DNA of 64,000 nucleotides from NCBI GenBank assembly GCA_963785815.1, contig CAWAWN010000002.1, positions 868,001-932,000 of the forward strand, given 5' to 3'. The translations under genes were made by a program, and so were the position numbers. The DNA comes from UBA4742 sp963785815. GTDB taxonomy: Bacteria > Actinomycetota > Acidimicrobiia > Acidimicrobiales > Acidimicrobilacustridaceae. Each line of letters starts with the position of its first letter. Position 1 is the stretch's first letter. The notes under the pieces were generated by a model that was not told the origin of the DNA, did no database searches, and saw only the letters and a program-made list of their open reading frames with translations. This document shows positions 7,888-16,585 of this stretch, one piece after another.

Positions 7888-8805
7888 ATGGCTGCTCCGT
7901 CGGTCGAACACCTGCTGGACGTGGCCTTCGGGGACGCGGCCCACCACGGTCTGACCCTGGCCGTGGTGGCCATGGCCGCCGACGGCACCCTGCTGGCCGA
8001 GCGATACGGGCCCACGGCCGGGCCCGACGAGACGCTGATCTCCTGGTCGATGGCCAAGTCGTTCACCCACCTGGCCGCAGGGGTCGCCGGCGTGGAGCCG
8101 GCCCGGGCCGAGCTGTTCGACCACTGGGACGACGCCCGGGCCGACATCACGGTGACCGACCTGCTGCGCATGCGCGACGGGCTGGCCTGGAACGAGGACT
8201 ACGTCGACGCCGGGACGTCCGACGTGATCGAGATGCTGTTCGGGTCGGGCGCCGATGACGTGGTTGGGTTCGCGGCCGGGCGTCCCGCCGAGGTGCCCCA
8301 CGACACCCGGTGGCGCTACTCGTCGGGCACCACCAACCTGTTGGCCGACGTGGTGCGCCGCACCGTCGGCGTCGATCGGGGTGATCCGTGGCGGCAGTGG
8401 CTGATCGACGAGGTCTGCCGCCCGGCCGGCATGCAGGCACCCGACCCGCGCCTCGACGCCGCCGGCTCGTTCGTGGCCTCGTCCTACCTGTACGCCACCG
8501 CCCGCGACTTCGCCCGCATGGGCCTGGTCTACCTGCACCTGGGCGACGGCCTGATCGACCCGGCCTGGGTGGCGGACGCCCGCCGGCCCACCGACGGGGT
8601 GGACGAACCCGGCCGGGGCTACGGCGCCCAGTGGTGGCTGTGGCCCGATCACCCCGACTGGCTCGGGGCGCACGGCTACGAGACCCAGCGCACCCTGGTG
8701 GCCTACGACCGCGAGCTGGTGGTGGTGCGCCTGGGCAAGACCCCAGAGGAGCTGGGCGGCGACCACGTGGACGCCTGGCTGGTCGAGCTCATCGACGCCC
8801 TCTGA
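7888..8805 (+). CDS. Beta-lactamase-fold serine hydrolase
   Basis: A 305-residue protein of the class C beta-lactamase/esterase family. It shows the SxxK catalytic motif at S54-K57 (SMAK), a YSS segment acting as the second (Tyr) motif around residue 150 (RWRYSSGTTN), and a C-terminal HGYETQRT region in place of KTG. No signal peptide is seen, which favours a cytoplasmic esterase or amidase rather than antibiotic resistance. The ATG at 7888 was chosen because of the leaderless -10 box just upstream. It follows apbE by about 80 bases on the same strand but probably has its own promoter. Confidence 0.85.
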   Translation: MAAPSVEHLLDVAFGDAAHHGLTLAVVAMAADGTLLAERYGPTAGPDETLISWSMAKSFTHLAAGVAGVEPARAELFDHWDDARADITVTDLLRMRDGLAWNEDYVDAGTSDVIEMLFGSGADDVVGFAAGRPAEVPHDTRWRYSSGTTNLLADVVRRTVGVDRGDPWRQWLIDEVCRPAGMQAPDPRLDAAGSFVASSYLYATARDFARMGLVYLHLGDGLIDPAWVADARRPTDGVDEPGRGYGAQWWLWPDHPDWLGAHGYETQRTLVAYDRELVVVRLGKTPEELGGDHVDAWLVELIDAL

Positions 8806-8854
8806 CCCCAGACCGGTTGGTTCACGTGCAGGAAGCTCGAACAACAGGAGGCAG

Positions 8855-9238
8855 ATGATGGCGTTCACGGGGTTCTCACCCGACGAGCGGGCGTGGTTGG
8901 CGTCGCAGCGACTCGGCCGTCTGGCCACGGTGTCACCGGAGGGTGTGGTCGGGAACGCACCGGTCACGTTCTTCGTGCGAGCCGACGACACCATCGACAT
9001 CGGCGGCATGCACATGGGCGACACCAAGAAGTTCCGCAACGTCCTCGCCGGCTCGCGGGTGGCGTTCGTGGTCGACACGGTCGACACGTCCTCGGGATGG
9101 GATCCCCACTACCTGGAGATCCGCGGCACGGCCGAGGCCCTCAGCGACGTCGAGCCGCCGAGTGACGGCTTCTCCCGGGAGATCATCAAGATCCACCCGG
9201 ACTGGGTCCGGTCCTTCAACCTCCCACCGGCGCCTTAG
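8855..9238 (+). CDS. PPOX/F420-type flavin-binding split-barrel protein
   Basis: A 127-residue protein of the pyridoxamine-5'-phosphate-oxidase-like fold. It shows LGRLATVSPEGVVGNAPVTFFV near the start, GDTKKFRNV in the middle and YLEIRGTAEA near the end, as in small actinobacterial PPOX proteins that use F420 or FMN. A strong AGGAGG lies just before tandem ATG codons (8855 and 8858), so either may be used. The last residues (IIKIHPDWVRSFNL) match the usual C-terminus of the family. The substrate is unknown. A stem-loop follows the stop immediately. Confidence 0.82.
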   Translation: MMAFTGFSPDERAWLASQRLGRLATVSPEGVVGNAPVTFFVRADDTIDIGGMHMGDTKKFRNVLAGSRVAFVVDTVDTSSGWDPHYLEIRGTAEALSDVEPPSDGFSREIIKIHPDWVRSFNLPPAP

Positions 9239-9240
9239 GA

Positions 9241-9260
9241 GGTGCGCCGACAGGCGCACC
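9241..9260 (+). terminator. Stem-loop terminator after the PPOX gene
   Basis: A perfect 8-bp inverted repeat, GGTGCGCC and GGCGCACC with loop GACA, begins 3 bases after the stop codon. A second hairpin (7-bp arms at 9273-9279 and 9283-9289, loop TGT) follows. The two genes here converge, so this may stop transcription from both sides. Confidence 0.65.
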
Positions 9261-9349
9261 GACCCACGAGGTCGGTCGGTGTCCGACCGCAGCGGAGCGA
9301 GGATCGGACGAAGTCTCTCGTGCACCCCCGTGCCTGTCCGCGCGGGTCC

Positions 9350-10060
9350 TCAGGCGGGCTTGAACACCAGCAGGAACTCGACGGTGCCGTGGTCCTGGGT
9401 CGTGACCACCCCGGCGGCGCTGGGGTTGGCGATGTCGTAGTCGGCGAAGGCGATCGGGATCGACCCGCTCACCTGGATGACGTTGCCCGACCGGCGGGCT
9501 TGGAGGGGCACGGTCACCGGTTTGGTCACGCCGTGCAGGGTGAGGTTGCCCGTGGCCGTCGGGTGGATGGTCACCCCGTTGGCCGGCACGGGCGACAGGG
9601 CGATCGGCGCGGTGGTGGCGAAGGTGGCGTGGGGGAACTGGTCGGTCTGCATGATGCGGCCCTGGAACTGGTCGTCGCGCTGGCTGCGGTCGCTGCGCAC
9701 CGTGGTCATGTCCACCGTGAACGACGCCGAGGTCACCTGATCGCCGGCGATCACCATCTGCCCGGTGACCGACGAGGTGCGGCCCACGGCGGTGGTGGAC
9801 TGGCCGAACAGCACCTCCTGCACCCGGTACCCGGCCTGCGACCCCGACGTCACCGTCCACGTCCCGGCGAGCGGCGCGGTGGCCGCGCCCAGGGTGGTGG
9901 TCGTGCCCGACGAGCTGCGGTCGGAGATGGACAGCTTGGCCGGCGCCTTGCTGGTGAAGAAGTGGATGTAGGCGAACGGCCCGCCCACCACCAGGACCAC
10001 CACGACGACGACCACGATGGCCGCGATCTTCCAACCCCTGTGTGAGGACTCGCCGGGCAT
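9350..10060 (-). CDS. Membrane-anchored YceI family protein
   Basis: A 236-residue protein with one N-terminal membrane helix (about 10-32, very Val-rich) and an outside YceI domain. The domain shows the family run TVDMTTVRSDRSQRDDQFQ, then FPHATFATT, LTLHGVTKPVTVPL and the closing GTVEFLLVFKP. YceI domains are lipocalin-like barrels that bind long isoprenoid chains such as ubiquinone or menaquinone analogues. With ApbE and a cytochrome-b-like protein nearby, a role in handling quinones or polyprenyl lipids at the membrane is possible but not shown. No lipobox is present, so it is anchored by the helix. Confidence 0.87.
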   Translation of the reverse strand: MPGESSHRGWKIAAIVVVVVVVLVVGGPFAYIHFFTSKAPAKLSISDRSSSGTTTTLGAATAPLAGTWTVTSGSQAGYRVQEVLFGQSTTAVGRTSSVTGQMVIAGDQVTSASFTVDMTTVRSDRSQRDDQFQGRIMQTDQFPHATFATTAPIALSPVPANGVTIHPTATGNLTLHGVTKPVTVPLQARRSGNVIQVSGSIPIAFADYDIANPSAAGVVTTQDHGTVEFLLVFKPA

Positions 10061-10150
10061 CGGGCCAGCTTCGCGCGCCGTCCGTGTCGAGCCCGGGTCA
10101 GGCGCGAGGCTTCAGGGGAGGGTGTTTCCCGTGGCGCGGGACCGCACCGT

Positions 10151-11027
10151 TCAGACGAAGGAGGCCAGGACCTGGTCCCAGCGACCGTAGGCCACGAAGT
10201 GGGTGCCTCCCGGGACGGGGTGCAGCGTGGCGTCCGGGATGGCGTCGGCCAGGCGGGCACCCCAGCTGGGCGGCACCAGGTCGTCGGCATCGCCCTGCCA
10301 CACGTGGGTGGGACAGGTGATGGCCGAGGGCTCGAACCCCCACGGCGCCCCCATGCAGGCGTACTCGTCGATCACGCCGTGGGCGTGGCGCAGCCCCTCG
10401 GCGATGGCCGCAGCCAGCACGTCGGCGTCGTCGGGGGGCAGGTGCGAGGTGCGGGCCAGCACACCCGGTGCCCGTCGGGCCATCAGGCGCAGCGTGCGGA
10501 AGAGGGTGCGGTCGACCTTGGCCCCCCGCTGGTGCAGGCCCAGGAACAGCCGGTCCATGCGGTTGAGCTCGCGGTCGGCTCCGGCCCACGTCGGGGGGAT
10601 GGTGCTGGCCACCAGGGCCAGGCCGGTGACCCGTCCGGCCAGTCCCACGGCGGTGGACTGGGCGAAGGCGCCGCCCAGCGACCAGCCCAGCACACCGAAG
10701 CGATCGATCCCCAGGTGGTCGGCCAGCTCGGCCACGTCCGCGGCCCAACCGGCCGTGGTGCGTCCGGGCTGGAGGTCCGACCGGCCGACGCCTGGGCGGT
10801 TGGGGGCGATGATGCGCACGCCGGCGGCGGTGGCGGCACCGGCCGCGGGCACGACGTCGAGCGCGCTCGGAGAGCCCGCCGTGGTGGTGGATGACCGGGG
10901 TCCCGTCGGGATCGCCCACCTCGAGGTAGACGAGCCGACGGCCGTCGGCCAGCCGCACGACCTGCTCGGGGGGCCGGGCGGACGCCCCCGAACCGGTCGG
11001 AGGTGGGGTGGGCGATGTGGGAGCCAT
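10151..11027 (-). pseudogene. Alpha/beta hydrolase with a one-base frameshift
   Basis: Two frames join to give one hydrolase. The ATG at 11027 opens with VRLADGRRLVYLEVGDPDGT and reaches the oxyanion-hole HHHGG. The rest continues in another frame from ALDVVPAAGAATAAGVRIIA, through the nucleophile elbow GWSLGG, an Asp in QGDADDLV and the His in GGTHFVAYG, to the stop at 10151. One extra base between about 10862 and 10880 explains the break; removing it restores a typical protein of about 290 residues. It may be a real pseudogene or a sequence error. The catalytic triad is otherwise intact, which argues for recent or artefactual damage. Confidence 0.8.
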
Positions 11028-11095
11028 GGTCGGTCAGTCTGGCGCGCCCGCGCCCATGGGTGCCGATCGGGCGCCGGGGTGGCACGCTGGTCGCC

Positions 11096-11389
11096 ATGGC
11101 CGACCAGTGCACCCACCTCGATCAGATCCTGCCCGTCGAACCCAGCGGCAACGGGTGCGTGGAGTGCCTGTTGATGGGCGGGCGCTGGGTGCACCTGCGC
11201 CGCTGCACCGAGTGCGGGCACATCGGCTGCTGTGACAGCTCGCCCAACCGACACGCCACCGCCCACTTCCACGAGCAGGCCCACCCGGTCATCCAGTCGT
11301 TCGAGCCGGGTGAGGAATGGTACTGGTGCTACCTCGACGAGGTGGCCTTCGAGCTTCCCGAGGACGCGCCCAGCCCCTCCCACACCTGA
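11096..11389 (+). CDS. UBP-type zinc finger protein
   Basis: A 97-residue protein consisting almost only of a ZnF-UBP domain. The metal ligands are visible as CTHLD at the start, CVEC at about 21-24, CTECGHIGCCD at about 37-47 and the His-rich RHATAHFHEQAHPVIQ. In eukaryotes the fold binds the C-terminus of ubiquitin. Small bacterial versions are common in actinobacteria, where the ligand is unknown. The start at 11096 has a CACGCT box 7 bases upstream and no ribosome binding site, consistent with leaderless expression. Confidence 0.9.
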   Translation: MADQCTHLDQILPVEPSGNGCVECLLMGGRWVHLRRCTECGHIGCCDSSPNRHATAHFHEQAHPVIQSFEPGEEWYWCYLDEVAFELPEDAPSPSHT

Positions 11390-11430
11390 TCGGCGGACCG
11401 ACAACCGATCGATCGGGCCGGGGCGCGCAC

Positions 11431-12327
11431 GTGTTGAACCGATGGTGGCGGGACTACCGCGAGCTGTGGATCGTGGTGCTGGCCGCGGCGGTGGCCGTCG
11501 CCGCCCCAGGCCCGGGACGCTGGCTGGCCGACCACCACGGCGTGGACGTGGCCCTGGCCGCGCTGGTGCTGGTCACCGCCCTGGCCGTGCCGGTGGGAGC
11601 GGCCGCGGCCCTGGCCCACCACCGGGTGCGCCTGCTGGCCACGCTGGGGCTGGCTGCCGTTGTCCTGCCGGCGTTGGGGTGGGTGGCGGCCCACCTGGTG
11701 GTCGACCAGGTCCTGCGCCGCGGGGTGCTGGCCCTCGGGGTGGCTCCCGCCGAGGTGGCCTCGGTGGCCACGGTCGGCGTGGCCCAGGGCGACACCGCGG
11801 CCGCGGCCGGGCTGCTCATCGGCTCGACCGTGCTCACCGTGGTGCTGGCCGGCCCGGTGCTGGGTGTGCTGGGCGGCTCGGCCTCGGTGGACGTGGGTGC
11901 GGTCCTGGTCAACCTGGTGGTGGTCATCGCCGCACCCCTGGTCGTCGGCCTGGTCCTGCGCCCCCGCCTGCCCACCGGTGCGGGACGCCAGCGGGTGGAG
12001 TCCACCGGCCCGGTGGTGCTGGTCACGGTGCTGGTGTTCCTCGTGGCGTCCGAGGTGAGCATCACCCGGGCCTACGTCGGGGTCCTGGGCGCGCTGGTCG
12101 TGTTCCTGGTCGGTTCCACGGTCCTGGGCTGGGTGGTGGGTCGCGGGGCGACGCCCGCGCTGGCCACCGCCACCGTGCTGACCACCGGCATGCGCGACTT
12201 CGCCATCGCGGCCGGCATCGCCGCCGCCGCCTTCGGGGCCGACTCGGCCGGACCGCTCGGTCTCTACGGCGTGCTGGTCATCCCCTGGGGTCTGGCCATC
12301 GCCGGCACGCGTCGCCGCGCCGCGTGA
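11431..12327 (+). CDS. Bile acid:sodium symporter (BASS)-like membrane protein
   Basis: A 298-residue membrane protein with nine or ten hydrophobic segments. The central stretch (EVASVATVGVAQGDTAAAAG followed by STVLTVVLAGP) resembles the crossover region of BASS/SLC10-type transporters, which move organic acids or steroids with sodium. The later repeat (TGMRDFAIAAGIAAAAFG) fits the second inverted repeat. I chose the GTG at 11431; upstream codons belong to the zinc-finger gene's spacer. The family call is moderate, since related carriers such as arsenite or auxin-efflux types share this architecture. The substrate cannot be inferred. Confidence 0.6.
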   Translation: MLNRWWRDYRELWIVVLAAAVAVAAPGPGRWLADHHGVDVALAALVLVTALAVPVGAAAALAHHRVRLLATLGLAAVVLPALGWVAAHLVVDQVLRRGVLALGVAPAEVASVATVGVAQGDTAAAAGLLIGSTVLTVVLAGPVLGVLGGSASVDVGAVLVNLVVVIAAPLVVGLVLRPRLPTGAGRQRVESTGPVVLVTVLVFLVASEVSITRAYVGVLGALVVFLVGSTVLGWVVGRGATPALATATVLTTGMRDFAIAAGIAAAAFGADSAGPLGLYGVLVIPWGLAIAGTRRRAA

Positions 12328-12380
12328 CGAGGTGCGCCGGTGAGTTGCCGACGGCGGAGGACGCGAGGAAGCTGCCGGGC

Positions 12381-13076
12381 ATGGACATGGTCGAGGTGTT
12401 GCGGACCACCGGCGCGGTTCGGGAGTTCACCGACGAGCCCGTGGCCGACGAGGTGCTGGCCCGGGTGCTCGACACCGCCCGCTTCGCTCCGAGCGGCGGC
12501 AACGGGCAGGGCTGGCGTGTGGTGGTGGTGCAGGACCCGGCCACCCGCGCCGGGCTGCGCGACCTGTACCTGCCCGGTTGGTACGACTACCTGGCCATGC
12601 ACCTGGCCGGCCTGCGTCCCTGGTCGCCCCGCAACGACCGCCAGGCCGAGGCCGAGGCCGTGCGGGAGGCCACGGCGCTGGCCGAGCAGGCCGCGGCCGG
12701 TCCGGGCGGTTTCGCCGAGCACCTCGACCAGGTGCCGGTGCTGCTGGCCGTGTTCGCCGACCTGGGGGCGCTGGCCGCGGTCGACCGCGACGCCGAGCGG
12801 TACAGCTTCGCCGGCGGGGCCTCGGTCTACCCGTTCGTGTGGAGCGTGCTGCTGGCCGCCCGGGCCGAGGGCCTGGCCGGCGTGATGACCACCATGCCCA
12901 TCCGCCGGGAGGCCGAGGTGCTCGAGCTGCTGCACGTCCCCGAGGGGATGGCCCTGGCCACCGTGGTCGCCCTCGGCCATCCCGTGCGCCAACCCCGGCG
13001 GCTGACGCGTGCTCCGGTCGACGCCTTCACCACCGTCGACGCCTTCGACGGCCCGGCCTTCGTCGCCGGCCGCTAG
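12381..13076 (+). CDS. Nitroreductase family protein
   Basis: A 231-residue flavoprotein of the nitroreductase fold. The N-terminus has the FMN-binding pattern TTGAVREFTDEPV and RFAPSGGNGQGWRVVVV, and the second half has SVYPFVWSVLLAARAEGLAGVMTT, where the dimer contacts FMN. Members reduce nitro groups, quinones, enones or flavins with NAD(P)H. ATG codons at 12381 and 12387 are both possible; GAGGAA lies upstream of the first. Its stop codon overlaps a TAGGGT box that may drive the next gene. Confidence 0.85.
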   Translation: MDMVEVLRTTGAVREFTDEPVADEVLARVLDTARFAPSGGNGQGWRVVVVQDPATRAGLRDLYLPGWYDYLAMHLAGLRPWSPRNDRQAEAEAVREATALAEQAAAGPGGFAEHLDQVPVLLAVFADLGALAAVDRDAERYSFAGGASVYPFVWSVLLAARAEGLAGVMTTMPIRREAEVLELLHVPEGMALATVVALGHPVRQPRRLTRAPVDAFTTVDAFDGPAFVAGR

Positions 13077-13132
13077 GGTCGCTCGGGCCACGACGACACC
13101 GGCCGACCTGGCTGCCCGACGCTGGAGGCGGC

Positions 13133-15151
13133 GTGATCCACTTCGTCTTGACGCTGGGCCCAGCAGGGTCGTGCGGCACGATGGGGCCGGCCCTGGCCGA
13201 GGCCCTGCGCGACACCACCGGGATCGGCGGTGCGGTCATCGAGGCCGACTCCCCCTCCGGCGCCTGGTCGATGCGGGCGGTGGCCGCCCGAGACGCGGTG
13301 CTCGATCCCCGCTGGTACGCCGACGGGGAGGGCCTGGTGGTGTGCAACGGCACCGTGACCGGCGATCCCCGGGCGGTGTCGCCCGCCGGCATCCTGCGCC
13401 GGTTCCGCCAGGGCGGGCAGGGCTCGGCGGTCGGACCGCTGACCGGCACCTACAACCTGGTGTGCTGCGCACCCGAGCACGGCCTGACGCTCAGCGGTGA
13501 CTTCGTTGGCCTCTACCCGCTCTACTACGGGTACGACGCGGGCCGGGTGGTGATCTCCAACCGGGCCTCCACCGTGGCCGCGGTGTCGGGTGCGACCGGG
13601 TGGAACCGCCAGGCGCTGGGCTGGGTGCTCGGTGCGGGGCACCTCTGCGGCGAGGACATGGCCGTTGCGGGGGTGCGCGCGTTGCGCGCCGGCCAGGTGG
13701 GTCGGGTGGGATGGGGCCGGTCCTTCCTCTCCGAGGGGACGCCGCCGGACGTGCTCATGCCGCCGCCCGGGACGGGGGTGGGCCGACCCGATCTCTCGCC
13801 GGCCGAGTGGGATGCGGTGACCCAGGACCTGGTGCGTCAGGTCGAGGGGGTGGCCGCCCTGCGCACGCCGATGTACCTGCAGCTCTCGGGCGGGAAGGAC
13901 TCGCGGCTCTTGCTGTCGCTGCTGGTGGCGGCGGGATGCACCGACGTCGAGTCGTACACCTCGGGCCCCCCGGACGGCGCGGAGGTGCGGTGCGCGTCCG
14001 AGGTGGCGGCGGTGGCGGGGATCGCGCACGTCCAGGGGATGCCACGGGCGGCGCGGATCGATGTGCGGCGCCGCCACGTCGGGGGCGAGCGGTACGCGGG
14101 CGACCTGGCTCCGATCTGGCGACAGGTCGCCGTGGGCCAGGGACGGTTCGACGGGAGCGTTTCCAACAGCGATGGGTCCGACATCCCGCCTGGGGCGGCG
14201 TCGCTGCTGCTCAAGGGGTTGGGGGGCGAGGTCTTCCGGTACAAGAGCCGACCCGGCCCGCTCGTCCGTCTGGGACTGCTGCTCCCACCCCGGCCGGGCT
14301 CGTCACTCGACTTGGCCGCGATCACGGCCTGCATGGTGGACCAGCTCGATCCGCTTGGGCTGGTGAGCGTGGCCGAGCAGCGCCGCCAAGCCGAGTGGCT
14401 GGAAGGCTGGGTGCGCCGCTCGGCCGACTCGGTCAGGCCCGATCTGTTGCCCGACCTCTTCTACATCGAGCAGCGGCTGGGGCGAATCCACGGCCCCGTG
14501 ATCCAGGAGCTCCCGCTGCGCGTCGTGGCCAACCCGCTCGTGTCGCCCGTGGCGGCCAGCCTCTACGCCGAGCTGTCCCTGCACGTTCGCAGCACCGACC
14601 GGCTGCACTTCGAGGTCATGCGTCGAGCCGCACCCGAGCTGCTGTCGGTGCCCTTCGTCGACCAGGTCTGGCGGCCCGAGATCCAGGCCCGCAACGACGT
14701 GGAGCTGCCGAGCGGCCCCTATGGCCGGGGTTCCTCGACGCCGCCGGCCTCGCCGTCGCGCTTCAGACGTCAACACCGCCTGCCGCTCGGCGATTCGGGA
14801 CCCGTGCGGCGGGCCCGTCGAGTCAAGCTCGAGGCGGGGGATCGGGTGCGGGCCCGAGCCCGCACCGATTGGCTGGCCGGGAGCCGTTGGTCACCCGGGG
14901 TCACCGAGCCGCACAACCCGACGTGGGATCTGGTCGAAAGGGCGCCCGAGGCCGTCACCGCGTTGTTCCGGCAGGCGGCCGACGCCGGGCTGGCGGAGAT
15001 CTGCAAGGTGGACCGGCTGTGCGACCTGACCCGTCGGCCCGGGCGGTTCCTCAAGAGCGAGGAGCACCAGATCACCAACGCCATCGGCATCGCCCTGCTG
15101 TTGCTCGGACGTGCTGAGCGCCCGGTGGAGACTCAGCTCTGCGACCGGTAG
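13133..15151 (+). CDS. Asparagine-synthetase-like protein without an N-terminal nucleophile
   Basis: A 672-residue protein. The N-terminal part (about 1-190) resembles the Ntn glutaminase domain of AsnB, but the codon after the start is not Cys (it begins MIHFVL), so glutamine hydrolysis is unlikely. The synthetase half holds the ATP-pyrophosphatase P-loop SGGKDS at residues 252-257, followed by the expected alternating helix-strand pattern. Relatives without the Cys form amide or lactam bonds, for example in beta-lactam or lasso peptide pathways, or are of unknown role in surface-polymer loci. No precursor peptide or leader-binding protein is visible nearby. The GTG start has TGGAGG upstream. 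Confidence 0.72.
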   Translation: MIHFVLTLGPAGSCGTMGPALAEALRDTTGIGGAVIEADSPSGAWSMRAVAARDAVLDPRWYADGEGLVVCNGTVTGDPRAVSPAGILRRFRQGGQGSAVGPLTGTYNLVCCAPEHGLTLSGDFVGLYPLYYGYDAGRVVISNRASTVAAVSGATGWNRQALGWVLGAGHLCGEDMAVAGVRALRAGQVGRVGWGRSFLSEGTPPDVLMPPPGTGVGRPDLSPAEWDAVTQDLVRQVEGVAALRTPMYLQLSGGKDSRLLLSLLVAAGCTDVESYTSGPPDGAEVRCASEVAAVAGIAHVQGMPRAARIDVRRRHVGGERYAGDLAPIWRQVAVGQGRFDGSVSNSDGSDIPPGAASLLLKGLGGEVFRYKSRPGPLVRLGLLLPPRPGSSLDLAAITACMVDQLDPLGLVSVAEQRRQAEWLEGWVRRSADSVRPDLLPDLFYIEQRLGRIHGPVIQELPLRVVANPLVSPVAASLYAELSLHVRSTDRLHFEVMRRAAPELLSVPFVDQVWRPEIQARNDVELPSGPYGRGSSTPPASPSRFRRQHRLPLGDSGPVRRARRVKLEAGDRVRARARTDWLAGSRWSPGVTEPHNPTWDLVERAPEAVTALFRQAADAGLAEICKVDRLCDLTRRPGRFLKSEEHQITNAIGIALLLLGRAERPVETQLCDR

Positions 15152-16368
15152 TGGATGGTGAAGGGCGGGAAGCTCCCGGTCACTGATGTGGACAGCCCGA
15201 CCGGCGTCTTGTCCGTGCCGAAGGCCCAACGCAGTTGCGCCACGATGAAGTGGAAGGCCACCGGCCACACCTTCTTGGCATCGGGGAACGACGACGTGCA
15301 GCCGTCGTCGAACAGACGACCCAGGGTGGGAGGCACGTTGATGTGGACCTTGGCCGCGATGGCCAGCAGGCCGCCCTGGTCCTTGCCGATCTCGCAGATG
15401 TCGTCGAACGAGTTGTGCCCGGCCTGCTGGATGACCACCAGCCGCTTGGGCTGTTTCATCGTCTCGTAGTAGGCGGTCTCGCGCGACAGGGCGGCCACGT
15501 GGTCGTTCCCCCCCGTGAGCACCATGCCTGGCTGGCTGGGTGCCGTTCCGCTCGGACCGGTCCCCGAGATCAGGATGAACGTCTTGATCGCCGAGCCACC
15601 GCTGAGGGCGGCCTGGGCGGCGGCCGCGGCCCCGGCCGAGTGGCCCATCGCGGCCTGCTCCCCCGGGTCGATAGTGCCGTGCAGCACCGAGGTCGCGTCG
15701 TTGCTGGCCGCCACCGCCGCGTCGCGCGCCGCCAGCAGGGTCGTCCCGTCCTGGTCCACGACCTTGGCCTGGGCCGCCTGGGCGGCCGCCGCGGCGCTGG
15801 CCGAATCGGTGGGTGCGGCGGTGGTCGTGGTGCTCAGACCGGCGGCCAGGGCAGCCAGCAGGTCGCGCTCGGTGTGGTCGGGGGCCACCACCACGTAGCC
15901 CCAGCTGGCCAGGTGGGCGGTCAGGCTGGCGTACATGGTGGGGTATGCGGCGTAGCCGTGGCTGAACATCACGATCGGGAAGGGCCCGGCCGTGCTGGCC
16001 GCCACGTCGCGGTAGGCACCGGTGGGGTACTCGGGGTCGATGTCGGCGGGCACCAGGCTCTTGAGCGCAGGTGGCAGCAGGGTCGAGATGGAGAAGATGT
16101 CCTGGGTCTTGCCCACCACCGACGCCCTGGTCGCCGGGTACCAGACCTCCACGTCGGCGCCCGACGGCAGCTTCAGGCTGGTCACCCCGGCGGCATAGGG
16201 CCCGGCTGCCTCGTAGGCCGGCCGGGTGGGCGCGGTGGTTGCGGTCGTCGCCTCGGTCGTGCCGCTCGACGACGAGCTCGAGCTGCAGGCGGCGGCCACC
16301 AGTCCCGCCACCAGGAGGCAGGCGAGCACGCTGAGTCCGTGGCGGCGAAGGCGCAGGGGAGCGGGCAT
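15133..16368 (-). CDS. Secreted lipoprotein alpha/beta hydrolase
   Basis: A 411-residue lipoprotein with a lipobox around C28 (LVAAAC) after a positively charged start, then a Ser/Thr linker. The hydrolase domain resembles PAF-acetylhydrolase or dienelactone-hydrolase-like esterases: the oxyanion region VMFSHGYAAYP, the nucleophile elbow GHSAG (about residue 250), and a late His in QQAGHNSF. It contains an Ala/Thr-rich insertion (GLSTTTTAAP and following). It probably acts on ester substrates at the outer membrane face. The start could also be the ATG at 16380. Its 3' end overlaps the convergent asparagine-synthetase-like gene by 19 bases. Confidence 0.85.
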   Translation of the reverse strand: MPAPLRLRRHGLSVLACLLVAGLVAAACSSSSSSSGTTEATTATTAPTRPAYEAAGPYAAGVTSLKLPSGADVEVWYPATRASVVGKTQDIFSISTLLPPALKSLVPADIDPEYPTGAYRDVAASTAGPFPIVMFSHGYAAYPTMYASLTAHLASWGYVVVAPDHTERDLLAALAAGLSTTTTAAPTDSASAAAAAQAAQAKVVDQDGTTLLAARDAAVAASNDATSVLHGTIDPGEQAAMGHSAGAAAAAQAALSGGSAIKTFILISGTGPSGTAPSQPGMVLTGGNDHVAALSRETAYYETMKQPKRLVVIQQAGHNSFDDICEIGKDQGGLLAIAAKVHINVPPTLGRLFDDGCTSSFPDAKKVWPVAFHFIVAQLRWAFGTDKTPVGLSTSVTGSFPPFTIHYRSQS

Positions 16369-16400
16369 GGGGTCGAGCATGCCACCGATGCCCCGATCGA

Positions 16401-16504
16401 GCGGCGGCATCTGCTTGCGCCAGAGCTACGCAGTTGCCGCCGCTTCGAGGGAACCCGTCGAGCGGCGGCATCTGCTTGCGCCAGAGCCATGTGGTTGCCG
16501 CCGC
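16401..16504. repeat. Two tandem copies of palindromic repeat family 1
   Basis: Copy A (16401-16443) is a stem-loop with 14-base arms GCGGCGGCATCTGC and GCAGTTGCCGCCGC (one mismatch). Copy B starts 61 bases later (16462-16504) with an identical left arm and a more diverged right arm. They fill the divergent gap between the lipoprotein hydrolase and the oxidoreductase gene. Related copies occur at 39153-39255 and 41767-41807. Confidence 0.8.
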
Positions 16505-16535
16505 GTCGGGGGGTCGGGGGGTCGGGAGTGGTTCC

Positions 16536-16555
16536 TATACTGACGCCGACGTCAG
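16536..16555 (+). promoter_or_regulatory. -10 box TATACT overlapping a palindromic operator
   Basis: TATACT at 16536-16541 overlaps the inverted repeat CTGACG-CCGA-CGTCAG (16540-16555). The oxidoreductase ATG follows at 16586, after a GGGGAGG ribosome binding site. A repressor bound here would block the promoter. Confidence 0.5.
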
Positions 16556-16585
16556 GTATGGGGGGCTGACCCCGGGGAGGACGAC

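Noticed and set aside
7888..8805. Antibiotic-resistance beta-lactamase
   Set aside because: The SxxK motif is present, but no signal peptide and no KTG-type motif is seen, so a cytoplasmic serine esterase is more likely.
12381..15151. A RiPP or lasso-peptide gene cluster (nitroreductase plus asparagine-synthetase-like protein)
   Set aside because: No precursor peptide, leader-binding protein, protease or transporter is visible, so only the single-gene calls were kept.
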